64,000 nt of DNA from Atherix ibis (GCA_958298945.1 OY282608.1:62596951-62660950), one strand, 5' to 3'. Positions 1-13,794 are shown, numbered from the stretch's first letter. The notes: generated from the letters alone by a model not told the origin. Numbers and translations: made by a program.

Positions 1-1550
1 CAACAAACCAAAAAACCAACAAACCAACAAACCAACAAGCCAACAAGCCAACAAACCAACAAACTAACAAACCAACATGCCAACAAACCAACAAACCAAC
101 AAGCCAACAAGCCAACAAACCAACAAAGCAACAAACCAAAAAACCAACAAACCAACAAACCATCAAACGAACAAAGCAACAAGCCAACAAGCCAACAAAC
201 CAACAAACCAATAAGCCAACTAACCAACAAACCAACAAGCCAACAAGCCAACAAACCAACAAACCAACAAACCAATAAGCCAACAAACCAACAAGCCAAC
301 AAATCAACAAACCAACAAACCAACAAACCAACAAACAAATAAACCAACAAACCAACAAACCAACAAACCAACAAACTAACAAACCAACAAACCAACAAGC
401 CAACAAACCAACAAACCAACAAGCCAACAAACCAACAAACCAACAAACCAACAAACCAACAAGCCAACAAGCCAACAAACCAACAAACCAACAAGCCAAC
501 AAACCAAAAAACCAACAAACCAACAAGCCAACAAGCCAACAAACCAACAAACTAACAAACCAACAAACTAACAAACCAACAAGCCTACAAACCAACAAAC
601 CAACAAACCAACAAGCCAACAAGCCAACAAACCAACGAACCAACAAGCCAACAAACACACAAACCAACAAACCAACAAGCCAACAAACCAACAAGCCAAC
701 AAACCAACAAACAAATAAACCAACAAACCAACAAACCAACAAACCAACAAACCAACAAACCAAAAAACCAACAAACCAACAAGCCAACAAGCCAACAAAC
801 CAACAAACTAACAAACCAACAAGCCAACAAACCAACAAGCAAACAAGCCAACAAACCAACAAACCAACAAACCAAAAAACCAACAAACCAACAAACCATC
901 AAACGAACAAAGCAACAAGCCAACAAGCCAACAAGCCAACAAGCCAACAAACCAACAAACCAACAAGCCAACTAACCAACAAACCAACAAGCCAACAAGC
1001 CAACAAACCAACAAACGAACAAACCAACAAGCCAACTAACCAACAAACCGACAAGCCAACAAAACAACAAACAAATAAAGCAACAAACCAAAAAACAAAG
1101 AAACCAACAAACCAACAAACCAACAAACCGACAAACCAACAAGCCAACAAACCAACAAACCAACAAACCAACAAGCCAACAAACCAACAAAAAAAAAATA
1201 AACCAACAAACCAACAAACCAACAAACCAACAAACCAAAAAGCCAAAAAGCCAACAAGCCAACAAACCAACAAACTAACAAACCAACAAACGAACTAACC
1301 AACAAACCAACAAGCCAACAAGCCAACAAACCAACAAACCAACAAACCAACAAACCAACAAACTAAGTAACCAACAAGCAAACAAACCAACAAACCAACA
1401 AGCCAACAAGCCAACAAACCAACAAACCAACAAGCCAACAAACCAACAAGCCAACAAGCCAACAAACCAACAAACCAACAAACCAACAAGCCAACAAACC
1501 AACAAGCCAACAAACCAACAAACCAACAAACCAAGTAACCAAAAAGCCAA
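1..1550. repeat. 2.92-kb higher-order repeat, copy 1 (cut by window start)
   Basis: This stretch matches 2925-4466 almost base for base, at an offset of 2,924 bp that becomes 2,916 bp after about 930, where copy 1 has one extra CCAACAAG unit. Shared rare landmarks are CTAACAAA followed by CCAACATG (near 64-80), CCATCAAACG at 160 and 896, the CACACAAA unit near 655, and a ten-A run at 1189-1198. The match reaches base 1, so the copy probably extends to the left of the window. Confidence 0.9.
1184..1202. other. Register shift +3: ten-A run
   Basis: CCAAC is followed by ten A (1189-1198) and TAAA, 19 bases where two octamers would give 16. The CC phase changes from 0 to 3 (position modulo 8). 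This is one of the longest homopolymers I saw. Confidence 0.95.
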
Positions 1551-2924
1551 CAAACTAACAAACCAACAAGCCAACAAACCAACAAACCAACAAAGCAACA
1601 AGCCAACAAGCCAAAAAACCAACAAGCCAACAAACCAACAAACCAACAAACCAACAAGCCAACAAACCAACAAACAAATAAACCAACAAACCAACAAACA
1701 AATAAACTAACAAACCAACAAACCAACAAACCAACAAACCAACAAACCAAAAAACCAACAAACCAACAAACCAATAAGCCAACAAGCCAACAAACCAACA
1801 AACCAACAAACCAACAAGCCAACAAACCAACAAACCAACAAACCAACAAGCCAACAAGCCAACAAGCCAACAAACCAACAAACCAACAAGCCAACAAACC
1901 AACAAACCAACAAACCAACAGGCCAACAAACCAACAAACAAATAAACCAACAAACCAAAAAACCAACAAACCAACAAACCAACAAACCAACAAACCAACA
2001 AACCAACATGCCAACAAGCCAACAAACCAACAAACCAACAGACCAACAAGCCAGCAAACCAACAAGCCAACAAACCAACAAACCAACAAACCAAGTAACC
2101 AAAAAGCCAACAAACTAACAAACCAACAAGCCAACAAGCCAACAAACCAACAAACCAACAAAGCAACAAGCCAACAAGCCAACAAACCAACAAACCAACA
2201 AGCCAACAAACCAACAAACCAACAAGCCAACAAACCGGCAAACCAACAAACCAACAAGCCAACAAACCAACAAACCAACAAGCCAACAAACCAACACACC
2301 AACAAACCAACAAACCAACAAGCCAACAAGCCAACAAGCCAACAAACCAACAAACCAATAAGCCAACAAGCCAACAAACCAACAAACCAACAAACCAACA
2401 AACCAACCAAACCAACAAACCAACAAGCCAACAAACCAACAAACAAATAAACCAACAAACCAACAAACCAACAAACCAACAAGCCAACAAACCAACAAAC
2501 CAACAAACCAACAAACCAACAAACCAAAAAACCAACAAACCAACAACCCAACAAACCAATAAACCAACAAACCAACAAGCCAGCAAACCAACAAACTAAC
2601 AAACCAACAAACCAAGTAATCAAAAAGCCAACAAACTAACAAACAAACAAGCCAACAAGCCAACAAACCAACAAGCCAACAAACTAACAAACCAACAAAG
2701 CAACAAGCCAACAAGCCAACAAACCAACAAACCAACAAGCCAACAAACCAACAAACCAACAAGCCAACAAGCCAACAAACCAACAAACCAACAAACCAAG
2801 TAACCAAAAAGCCAACAAACTAACAAACCAACAAGCCAACAAGCCAAAAAACCAACAAACCAACAAACCAACAAGCCAACAAACCAACAAACAAATAAAC
2901 CAACAAACCAACAAACCAACAAAC
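1551..2924. repeat. Octamer array, remainder of the first 2.92-kb period
   Basis: Octamers between the two matching blocks of the 2.92-kb repeat. The stretch holds several CCAAGTAA units followed by CCAAAAAG and CTAACAAA or a close variant (near 1533, 2093, 2613 and 2797) and one register shift at 2403-2411. I found no matching full-length second copy after 4466, so this part was not retained downstream. No gene is visible. Confidence 0.8.
2403..2411. other. Register shift +1: CCAACCAAA
   Basis: A 9-base unit; phase moves from 3 to 4. I saw no second copy of this unit in the window. Confidence 0.92.
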
Positions 2925-4466
2925 CAACAAACCAAAAAACCAACAAACCAACAAACCAACAAGCCAACAAGCCAACAAACCAACAAACTAACAAACCAAC
3001 ATGCCAACAAACCAACAAACCAACAAGCCAACAAGCCAACAAACCAACAAAGCAACAAACCAAAAAACCAACAAACCAACAAACCATCAAACGAACAAAG
3101 CAACAAGCCAACAAGCCAACAAACCAACAAACCAATAAGCCAACTAACCAACAAACCAACAAGCCAACAAGCCAACAAACCAACAAACCAACAAACCAAT
3201 AAGCCAACAAACCAACAAGCCAACAAATCAACAAACCAACAAACCAACAAACCAACAAACAAATAAACCAACAAACCAACAAACCAACAAACCAACAAAC
3301 TAACAAACCAACAAACCAACAAGCCAACAAACCAACAAACCAACAAGCCAACAAACCAACAAACCAACAAACCAACAAACCAACAAGCCAACAAGCCAAC
3401 AAACCAACAAACCAACAAGCCAACAAACCAAAAAACCAACAAACCAACAAGCCAACAAGCCAACAAACCAACAAACTAACAAACCAACAAACTAACAAAC
3501 CAACAAGCCTACAAACCAACAAACCAACAAACCAACAAGCCAACAAGCCAACAAACCAACGAACCAACAAGCCAACAAACACACAAACCAACAAACCAAC
3601 AAGCCAACAAACCAACAAGCCAACAAACCAACAAACAAATAAACCAACAAACCAACAAACCAACAAACCAACAAACCAACAAACCAAAAAACCAACAAAC
3701 CAACAAGCCAACAAGCCAACAAACCAACAAACTAACAAACCAACAAGCCAACAAACCAACAAGCAAACAAGCCAACAAACCAACAAACCAACAAACCAAA
3801 AAACCAACAAACCAACAAACCATCAAACGAACAAAGCAACAAGCCAACAAGCCAACAAGCCAACAAACCAACAAACCAACAAGCCAACTAACCAACAAAC
3901 CAACAAGCCAACAAGCCAACAAACCAACAAACGAACAAACCAACAAGCCAACTAACCAACAAACCGACAAGCCAACAAAACAACAAACAAATAAAGCAAC
4001 AAACCAAAAAACAAAGAAACCAACAAACCAACAAACCAACAAACCGACAAACCAACAAGCCAACAAACCAACAAACCAACAAACCAACAAGCCAACAAAC
4101 CAACAAAAAAAAAATAAACCAACAAACCAACAAACCAACAAACCAACAAACCAAAAAGCCAAAAAGCCAACAAGCCAACAAACCAACAAACTAACAAACC
4201 AACAAACGAACTAACCAACAAACCAACAAGCCAACAAGCCAACAAACCAACAAACCAACAAACCAACAAACCAACAAACTAAGTAACCAACAAGCAAACA
4301 AACCAACAAACCAACAAGCCAACAAGCCAACAAACCAACAAACCAACAAGCCAACAAACCAACAAGCCAACAAGCCAACAAACCAACAAACCAACAAACC
4401 AACAAGCCAACAAACCAACAAGCCAACAAACCAACAAACTAACAAACCAAGTAACCAAAAAGCCAA
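2925..4466. repeat. 2.92-kb higher-order repeat, copy 2
   Basis: Second copy of 1-1550. It repeats the marker CCATCAAACG at 3084 and 3820 (160 and 896 plus 2,924) and the ten-A run at 4105-4114. The period is 365 or 364 octamers plus 4 bases; the odd 4 bases are explained by the +3 shift at 1189 and the +1 shift at 2403. The two copies separate gradually after about 4,432. Confidence 0.9.
4100..4118. other. Register shift +3: ten-A run, second copy
   Basis: Same ten-A run at 4105-4114, exactly 2,916 bp after the first. Phase moves from 4 to 7. Confidence 0.95.
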
Positions 4467-6739
4467 CAAACTTACAAACCAACAAGCCAACAAGCCAACA
4501 AATCAACAAATCAACAAACCAACAAAGCAACAAGCCAACAAGCCAACAAACCAACAAGCCAACAAACCAACAAACCAACAAACCAACAAGCCAACAAACC
4601 AACAAACAAATAAACCAACAAACCAACAAACCAACAAGCCAACAAGCCAACAAACCAACAAACCAACAAACCAACAAGCCAACAAACCAACAAACCAACA
4701 AGCCAACAAACCAACAAACCAACAAACCAACAAACCAACAAGCCAACCAGCCAACAAACCAACAAACCAATAAGCCAACAAGCCAACAAACCAACAATCC
4801 AACAAGCCAACAAACCAACAAACCAACAAACCAACAAGCCAACAAACCAACAAACAAATAAACCAACAAACCAACAAACCAACAAACCAACAAGCCAACA
4901 AACCAACAAACCAACAAACCAAAAAACCAAAAAACCAACAAACCAACAAACCAATAAACCAACAAGCCAACAAGCCAACAAACCAACAAACCAACAAACC
5001 AACAAACCAAGTAACCAACAAACCAACAAACCAACAAACCAACAAACCAACAAACCAACAAGCCAACAAACCAACAAACAAATAAACCAACAAACCAACA
5101 AACCAACAAACCAACAAACCAACAAACCAAAAAATCAACAAACCAACAAGCCAACAAGCCAACAAACCAACAAACTAACAAACCAACAAGCCAACAAACC
5201 AACAAACCAACAAGCCAACAAACCAACAAACCAACAAACCAAAAAACCAACAAACCAACAAACCATCAAACGAACAAAGCAACAAGCCAACAAACCAACA
5301 AACCAACAAACCAACAAGCCAACAAACCAACAAAAAAAAAATAAACCAACAAACCAACAAACCAAAAAAACAACAAACCAAAAAGCCAAAAAGCCAACAA
5401 GCCAACAAACCAACAAACCAACAAACGAACTAACCAACAAACCAACAAGCCAACAAGCCAACAAACCAACAAACCAACAAACCAACAAACCAACAAACTA
5501 AGTAACCAACAAGCAAACAAACCAACAAACCAACAAGCCAACAAGCCAACAAACCAACAAACCAACAAGCCAACAAACCAACAAGCCAACAAGCCAACAA
5601 ACCAACAAACCAACAAACCAACAAGCCAAAAAACCAACAAGCCAACAAACCAACAAACTAACAAACCAAGTAACCAAAAAGCCAACAAACTAACAAACCA
5701 ACAAGCCAACAAGCCAACAAACCAACAAACCAACAAAGCAACAAGCCAACAAGCCAACAAACCAACAAGCCAACAAACCAACAAACCAACAAACCAACAA
5801 GCCAACAAACCAACAAACAAATAAACCAACAAACCAACAAACCAACAAACAAATTAACCAACAAACCAACAAACCAACAAACCAACAAACCAACAAACCA
5901 AAAAACCAACAAACCAACAAACCAACAAGCCAACAAGCCAACAAACCAACAAACCAACAAACCAACAAGCCAACAAACCAACAAACCAACAAACCAACAA
6001 ACCCACTAGCCAACAAGCCAACAAGCCAACAAACCAACAAGCCAACAAACCAACAAACCAACAAACCAACAAGCCAATAAACCAACAAACAAATAAACCA
6101 ACAAACCAAAAAACCAACAAACCAACAAACCAACAAACCAACAAACCAACAAACCAACATGCCAACAAGCCAACAAACCAACAAACCAACAAACCAACGA
6201 GCCAACAAACCAACAAGCCAACAAACCAACAAACCAAGTAACCAAAAAGCCAACAAACTAACAAACCAACAAGCCAACATGCCAACAAACCAACAAACCA
6301 AAAAAGCAACAAGCCAACAAGCCAACAAACCAACAAATCATCAAGCCAACAAACCAACAAACCAACAAGCCAACAAGCCAACAAACTAACAAACCAACAA
6401 ACCAACAAGCCAACAAACCAACAAACCAACAAGCCAACAAACCAACAAACCAACAAACCAAAAAACCAACAAGCCAACCAGCCAACAAACCAACAAACCA
6501 ATAAACCAATAAGCCAACAAGCCAACAAACCAACAATCCAACAAGCCAAGAAACCAACAAACCAACAAACCAACAAGCCAACAAACCAACAAACAAATAA
6601 ACCAACAAACCAACAAACCAACAAACCAACAAGCCAACAAACCAACAAACCAACAAACCAAAAAACCAACAAACCAACGAACCAACAAACCAATAAACCA
6701 ACAAACCAACAAGCCAACAAACCAACAAACCAACAAACC
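4467..6739. repeat. Octamer array with a partial third copy of the ten-A block
   Basis: From about 5290 to 5690 the sequence repeats 4070-4463 at an offset of about 1,219-1,227 bp, including the ten-A run (5332-5341), the two CCAAAAAG units, CGAACTAA and CTAAGTAACC followed by CAAGCAAAC. The marker CCATCAAACG stands just before it at 5263. The rest, to about 6.7 kb, is octamers in which I found no sharp long period. Confidence 0.75.
5327..5345. other. Register shift +3: ten-A run, third copy
   Basis: A-run at 5332-5341, 1,227 bp after the second; phase moves from 7 to 2. The phase then stays at 2 until 10,538, about 5.2 kb. Confidence 0.95.
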
Positions 6740-7859
6740 AACAAACCAACAAACCAAGTAACCAACAAACCAACAAACCAACAAACCAACAAACCAACAA
6801 ACCAACAAGCCAACAAACCAACAAACAAATAAACCAACAAACCAACAAACCAACAAACCAACAAACCAAAAAACCAACAAACCAACAAGCCAACAAGCCA
6901 ACAAACCAACAAACTAACAAACCAACAAGCCAACAAACCAACAAACCAACAAGCCAACAAACCAACAAACCAACAAACCAAAAAACCAACAAACCAACAA
7001 ACCAACAAACCATCAAACGAACAAAGCAACAAGCCAACAAGCCAACAAACCAACAAACCAACAAGCCAACAAACCAACAAACCAACAAACCAACAAGCCA
7101 ACAAACCAACAAGCCAACAAACCAACAAACCAACAAACCAACAAGCCAACAAACCAACAAACCAACAAGCCAACAAACCAACAAACAAATAAACCAACAA
7201 ACCAAAAAACCAACAAACCAACAAACCAACAAAGCAACAAACCAACAAACCAACAAGCCAACAAACCAACAAACCAACAAACCAACAAGCCAACAAACCA
7301 ACAAACAAATAAACCAACAAACCAACAAACCAACTAACCAACAAACCAACAAACCAAAAAACCAACAAACCAACAAGCCAACAAGCCAACAAGCCAACCA
7401 ACCAACAAACTAACAAACCAACAAACGAACTAACCAACAAACCAACAAGCCAACAAGCCAACAAACCAACAAACCAACAAACCAACAAACCAACAAACTA
7501 AGTAACCAACAAGCAAACAAACCAACAAACCAACAAGCCAAAAAGCCAACAAACCAACAAACCAACAAGCCAACAAACCAACAAATCAACAAACCAAAAA
7601 ACCAACAAACCAACAAACCAACAAACCAACAAACCAACAAGCCAACAAGCCAACAAACCAACAAACCAACAAACCAACAAGCCAACAAACCAACAAGCCA
7701 ACAAACCAACAAACCAACAAACCAAGTAACCAAAAAGCCAACAAACTAACAATCCAACAAGCCAACAAGCCAACAAACCAACAAGCCAACAAGCCAACAA
7801 ACCAACAAACCAAGAAACCAACAAGCCAACAAACCAACAAACCAACAAGCCAACAAACC
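6740..7859. repeat. 1.12-1.15-kb repeat, copy 1
   Basis: Landmarks here recur in the next block: CCAAGTAACC at 6756 and 7876 (1,120 bp), marker CCATCAAACG at 7010 and 8130 (1,120 bp), CTAACC at 7334 and 8462 (1,128 bp), and CTAAGTAACC near 7498 and 8650 (1,152 bp). The growing offset is always a multiple of 8, so whole octamers were gained. Confidence 0.8.
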
Positions 7860-8900
7860 AACAAACCAACAAACCAAGTAACCAACAAACCAACAAACCA
7901 ACAAACCAACAAACCAACAAACCAACAAGCCAACAAACCAACAAACAAATAAACCAACAAACCAACAAACCAACAAACCAACAAACCAACAAACCAAAAA
8001 ACCTACAAACCAACAAGCCAACAAGCCAACAAACCAACAAACTAACAAACCAACAAGCCAACAAACCAACAAACCAACAAGCCAACAAACCAACAAACCA
8101 ACAAACCAAAAAACCAACAAACCAACAAACCATCAAACGAACAAAGCAACAAGCCAACAAGCCAACAAGCCAACAAACCAACAAACCAACAAGCCAACAA
8201 ACCAACAAACCAACAAACCAACAAGCCAACAAACCAACAAGCCAACAAACCAACAAACCAACAAACCAACAAGCCAACAAACCAACAAACCAACAAGCCA
8301 ACAAACCAACAAACAAATAAACCAACAAACCAAAAAACCAACAAACCAACAAACCAACAAAGCAACAAACCAACAAACCAACAAGCCAACAAACCAACAA
8401 ACCAACAAACCAACAAGCCAACAAACCAACAAACAAATAAACCAACAAACCAACAAACCAACTAACCAACAAACCAACAAACCAAAAAACCAACAAACCA
8501 ACAAGCCAACAAGCCATCAAGCCAACAAGCCAACCAACCAACAAACTAACAAACCAACAAACGAACTAACCAACAAACCAACAAGCCAACAAGCCAACAA
8601 ACCAACAAACCAACAAACCAACAAACCAACAAACCAACAAACCAACAAACTAAGTAACCAACAAGCAAACAAACCAACAAACCAACAAGCCAAAAAGCCA
8701 ACAAACCAACAAACCAACAAGCCAACAAACCAACAAATCAACAAACCAAAAAACCAACAAACCAACAAACCAACAAACCAACAAACCAACAAGCCAACAA
8801 GCCAACAAACCAAGAAACCAACAATCCAACAAGCCAACAAACCAACAAGCCAACAAACCAACAAACCAACAAACCAAGTAACCAAAAAGCCAACAAACTA
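7860..8900. repeat. 1.12-1.15-kb repeat, copy 2
   Basis: Second copy of the preceding block, longer by a few whole octamers. Its right part (from about 8460) is also the left part of the 5.33-kb repeat whose second copy starts near 13,795, so two periods overlap here. Confidence 0.8.
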
Positions 8901-10537
8901 ACAAACCAACAAGCCAACAAGCCAACAAACCAACAAACCAACAAAGCAACAAGCCAACAAACCAACAAACCAACAAGCCACCAAACCAACTAACCAACAA
9001 ACCAACAAACCAACAAACAAATAAACCAACAAACCAAAAAACCAACAAACCAACAAACCAACAAACCAACAAACCAACATGCCAACAAGCCAACAAACCA
9101 ACAAACCAACAAACCAACAAGCCAACAAACCAACAAGCCAACAAACCAACAAACCAAGTAACCAAAAAGCCAACAAACTAACAAACCAACAAGCCAACAA
9201 GCCAACAAACAAACAAACCAAAAAAGCAACAAGCCAACAAACCAACAAACCAACAAATCAACAAGCCAACAAACCAACAAACCAACAAGCCAACAAGCCA
9301 ACAAACCAACAAACCAACAAACCAACAAGCCAACAAACCAACAAACCAACAAGCCAACAAACCAACAAACCAACAAACCAACAAACCAACAAACCAACAA
9401 GCCAACAAGCCAACAAACCAACAAACCAATAAGCCAACAAGCCAACAAACCAACAAACCAACAAGCCAACAAACCAACAAACCAACAAACCAACAAGCCA
9501 ACAAACCAACAAACAAATAAACCAATAAACCAACAAACCAACAAACCAACAAGCCAACAAACCAACAAACCAACAAACCAAAAAACCAACAAACCAACAA
9601 ACCAACAAACCAATAAACCAACAAACCAACAAGCCAACAAACCAACAAACCAACAAACCAACAAACCAAGTAACCAACAAACCAACAAACCAACAAACCA
9701 ACAAACCAACAAGCCAACAAACCAACAAACAAATAAACCAACAAACCAACAAACCAACAAACCAACAAACCAAAAAACCAACAAACCAACAAGCCAACAA
9801 GCCAACAAACCAACAAACTAACAAACCAACAAGCCAACAAACCAACAAACCAACAAGCCAACAAGCCAACAAACCAACAAACCAACAAACCAAAAAGCCA
9901 ACAAACCAACAAACCTTCAAACGAACAAAGCAACAAGCCAACAAGCCAACAAGCCAACAAACCAACAAACCAACAAGCCAACAAACCAACAAACCAACAA
10001 ACCAACAAGCCAACAAACCAACAAGCCAACAAACCAACAAACCAACAAACCAACAAGCCAACAAACCAACAAACCAACAAGCCAACAAACCAACAAACAA
10101 ATAAACCAACAAACCAAAAAACCAACAAACCAACAAACCAACAAAGCAACAAACCAACAAACCAACAAGCCAACAAACCAACAAACCAACAAACCAACAA
10201 GCAAACAAACCAACAAACAAATAAACCAACAAACCAACTAACCAACAAACCAACAAACCAAAAAACCAACAAACCAACAAGCCAACAAGCCAACAAGCCA
10301 ACAAACCAACAAACCAACAAACTAACAAACCAACAAACGAACTAACCAACAAACCAACAAGCCAACAAGCCAACAAACCAACAAACCAACAAACCAACAA
10401 ACCAACAAACCAACAAACCAACAAACTAAGTAACCAACAAGCAAACAAACCAACAAACCAACAAGCCAACAAGCCAACAAACCAACAAACCAACAAGCCA
10501 ACAAACCAACAAATCAACAAACCAAAAAACCAACAAA

Positions 10538-10546
10538 CCAACAAAA
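10538..10546. other. Register shift +1: CCAACAAAA
   Basis: A 9-base unit with four A at the end, phase 2 to 3. It is copied at 12,141 and 15,864. Confidence 0.95.
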
Positions 10547-11314
10547 CCAACAAACCAACAAACCAACAAGCCAACAAGCCAACAAACAAACAAACCAACA
10601 AACCAACAAGCCAACAAACCAACAAGCCAACAAACCAACAAACCAACAAACCAAGTAACCAAAAAGCTAACAAACTAACAAACCAACAAGCCAACAAGCC
10701 AACAAACCAACAAACCAACAAAGCAACAAGCCAACAAGCCAAGAAACCAACAAGCCACCAAACCAACAAACCAATAAGCCAACTAACCAACAAACCAACA
10801 AGCCAACAAGCCAACAAACCAACAAACCAACAAACCAACAAGCCAACAAACCAACAAGCCAACAAATCAACAAACCAACAAACCAACAAACCAACAAACA
10901 AATAAACCAACAAACCAACAAACCAACAAACCAACAAACTAACAAACCAACAAGCCAACAAACCAACAAACCAACAAGCCAACAAACCAACAAACCAACA
11001 AACCAACAAACCAACAAGCCAACAAGCCAACATACTAACAAACCAACAAGCCAACAAACCAAAAAACCAACAAACCAACAAGCCAACAAGCCAACAAACC
11101 AACAAACTAACAAACCAACAAGCCTACAAACCAAAAACCCAACAAACCAACAAACCAACAAGCCAACAAACCAACGAACCAACAAGCCAACAAACCAACA
11201 AACCAACAAACCAACAAGCCAACAAACCAACAAGCCAACAAACCAACAAACAAATAAACCAACAAACCAACAAACCAACAAACCAACAAACCAACAAATC
11301 AAAAAACCAACAAA

Positions 11315-11324
11315 CGAAAACAAA
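11315..11324. other. Register shift +2: CGAAAACAAA
   Basis: A 10-base unit derived from CGAACAAA, phase 3 to 5. It is preceded by TCAAAAAACC in every copy seen, so the two changes travel together. Confidence 0.95.
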
Positions 11325-12140
11325 CCAACAAACCAAAAAACCAACAAACCAACAAACCATCAAACGAACAAAGCAACAAGCCAACAAACCAACAAACTAA
11401 CAAACCAACAAACGAACTAACCAACAAACCAACAAGCCAACAAACCAACAAACCAACAAGCCAACAAGCCAACAAACCAACAAACCAACAAACCAAAAAG
11501 CCAACAAACCAACAAACCTTCAAACGAACAAAGCAACAAGCCAACAAGCCAACAAGCCAACAAACCAACAAACCAACAAGCCAACAAACCAACAAACCAA
11601 CAAACCAACAAGCCAACAAACCAACAAGCCAACAAACCAACAAACCAACAAACCAACAAGCCAACAAACCAACAAACCAACAAGCCAACAAACCAACAAA
11701 CAAATAAACCAACAAACCAAAAAACCAACAAACCAACAAACCAACAAAGCAACAAACCAACAAACCAACAAGCCAACAAACCAACAAACCAACAAACCAA
11801 CAAGCAAACAAACCAACAAACAAATAAACCAACAAACCAACTAACCAACAAACCAACAAACCAAAAAACCAACAAACCAACAAGCCAACAAGCCAACAAG
11901 CCAACAAACCAACAAACCAACAAACTAACAAACCAACAAACGAACTAACCAACAAACCAACAAGCCAACAAGCCAACAAACCAACAAACCAACAAACCAA
12001 CAAACCAACAAACCAACAAACCAACAAACTAAGTAACCAACAAGCAAACAAACCAACAAACCAACAAGCCAACAAGCCAACAAACCAACAAACCAACAAG
12101 CCAACAAACCAACAAATCAACAAACCAAAAAACCAACAAA

Positions 12141-12149
12141 CCAACAAAA
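12141..12149. other. Register shift +1: CCAACAAAA, second copy
   Basis: Exactly 1,603 bp after 10,538; phase 5 to 6. Confidence 0.95.
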
Positions 12150-12917
12150 CCAACAAACCAACAAACCAACAAGCCAACAAGCCAACAAACAAACAAACCA
12201 ACAAACCAACAAGCCAACAAACCAACAAGCCAACAAACCAACAAACCAACAAACCAAGTAACCAAAAAGCTAACAAACTAACAAACCAACAAGCCAACAA
12301 GCCAACAAACCAACAAACCAACAAAGCAACAAGCCAACAAGCCAAGAAACCAACAAGCCACCAAACCAACAAACCAATAAGCCAACTAACCAACAAACCA
12401 ACAAGCCAACAAGCCAACAAACCAACAAACCAACAAACCAACAAGCCAACAAACCAACAAGCCAACAAATCAACAAACCAACAAACCAACAAACCAACAA
12501 ACAAATAAACCAACAAACCAACAAACCAACAAACCAACAAACTAACAAACCAACAAGCCAACAAACCAACAAACCAACAAGCCAACAAACCAACAAACCA
12601 ACAAACCAACAAACCAACAAGCCAACAAGCCAACATACTAACAAACCAACAAGCCAACAAACCAAAAAACCAACAAACCAACAAGCCAACAAGCCAACAA
12701 ACCAACAAACTAACAAACCAACAAGCCTACAAACCAAAAACCCAACAAACCAACAAACCAACAAGCCAACAAACCAACGAACCAACAAGCCAACAAACCA
12801 ACAAACCAACAAACCAACAAGCCAACAAACCAACAAGCCAACAAACCAACAAACAAATAAACCAACAAACCAACAAACCAACAAACCAACAAACCAACAA
12901 ATCAAAAAACCAACAAA

Positions 12918-12927
12918 CGAAAACAAA
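12918..12927. other. Register shift +2: CGAAAACAAA, second copy
   Basis: Exactly 1,603 bp after 11,315; phase 6 to 0. Confidence 0.95.
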
Positions 12928-12993
12928 CCAACAAACCAAAAAACCAACAAACCAACAAACCATCAAACGAACAAAGCAACAAGCCAACAAACC

Positions 12994-13794
12994 AACAAAC
13001 TAACAAACCAACAAACGAACTAACCAACAAACCAACAAGCCAACAAGCCAACAAACCAACAAACCAACAAACCAACAAACCAACAAACCAACAAACTAAG
13101 TAACCAACAAACAAACAAACCAACAAACCAACAAGCCAACAAGCCAACAAACCAACAAACCAACAAGCCAACAAACCAACAAATCAACAAACCAAAAAAC
13201 CAACAAACCAACAAACCAACAAACCAACAAACCAACAAGCCAACAAGCCAACAAACCAACAAACCAACAAACCAACAAGCCAACAAACCAACAAGCCAAC
13301 AAACCAACAAACCAACAAACCAAGTAACCAAAAAGCCAACAAACTAACAAACCAACAAGCCAACAAGCCAACAAACCAACAAACCAACAAAGCAACAAGC
13401 CAACAAGCCAACAAACCAACAAGCCACCAAACCAACAAACCAATAAGCCAACTAACCAACAAACCAATAAGCCAACAAGCCAACAATCCAACAAACCAAC
13501 AAACCAACAAGCCAACAAACCAACAAGCCAACAAATCAACAAACAAACAAGCCAACAAACCAACAAACCAACAAGCCAACAAACCAACAAGCCAACAAAT
13601 CAACAAACCAACAAACCAACAAACCAACAAACAAATAAACCAACAAACCAACAAACCAACAAACCAACAAACTAACAAACCAACAAGCCAACAAACCAAC
13701 AAACCAACAAGCCAACAAACCAACAAACCAACAAACCAACAAGCCAACAAACCAACAAACAAATAAACCAACAAACCAACAAACCAACAAACCA
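12994..13794. repeat. Link segment, repeated at 16.7-17.45 kb
   Basis: About 12,994-13,735 recurs at 16,709-17,450 with an offset of 3,715 bp. A shared unusual landmark is CTAAGTAACC followed by CAAACAAAC (13,096 and 16,811), where most other copies have CAAGCAAAC. The offset agrees with 5,326 minus 1,603 and one octamer, as expected if the 1,603-bp duplication lies inside the 5.33-kb one. Confidence 0.78.

Larger units (their letters stand above)
8460..11385. repeat. 5.33-kb higher-order repeat, copy 1
   Basis: This region matches about 13,795-16,695 at offsets of 5,318-5,334 bp. Shared landmarks are the doubled CCAACCAACC near 8530 (13,857), CCAACATG near 9077 (14,403), CCTTCAAACG at 9914 (15,232), the 9-base unit at 10538 (15,864) and the 10-base unit at 11315 (16,633). 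It contains the first copy of the 1,603-bp tandem repeat. Confidence 0.85.
9822..11424. repeat. 1,603-bp tandem repeat, copy 1
   Basis: About 9822-11440 is repeated directly at 11425-13043 with an offset of exactly 1,603 bp. The period equals 200 octamers plus 3 bases; the 3 bases are the +1 unit at 10538-10546 and the +2 unit at 11315-11324. It carries CCTTCAAACG (a variant of the CCATCAAACG marker) at 9914 and the normal marker at 11357. I saw no difference between the copies in the landmarks checked, so the duplication looks recent within this array. Confidence 0.92.
11425..13043. repeat. 1,603-bp tandem repeat, copy 2
   Basis: Direct repeat of 9822-11440. Its landmarks sit at 11517 (CCTTCAAACG), 12141-12149 (9-base unit), 12918-12927 (10-base unit) and 12960 (CCATCAAACG), each 1,603 bp after the first copy. 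After 13,043 this copy has CCAACAAG where copy 1 has CCAACAAA, and the two continue differently. Confidence 0.92.

Noticed and set aside
9079..9432. Plus-strand open frame starting with ATG, Gln/Asn/Thr/Pro-rich (also 6159-6389, 14,405-14,731 and 59,144-59,497)
   Set aside because: The ATG comes from the CCAACATG variant unit and the frame is open only because no TAA-bearing variant is near. All encode PTNQQTNK repeats.
9258..11105. Minus-strand open frame of 615 codons, partly repeated as a 469-codon frame at 11,299-12,708
   Set aside because: The resemblance of the two is due to the 1,603-bp DNA duplication, not to a gene family; register shifts change the frame without any effect on the peptide pattern.
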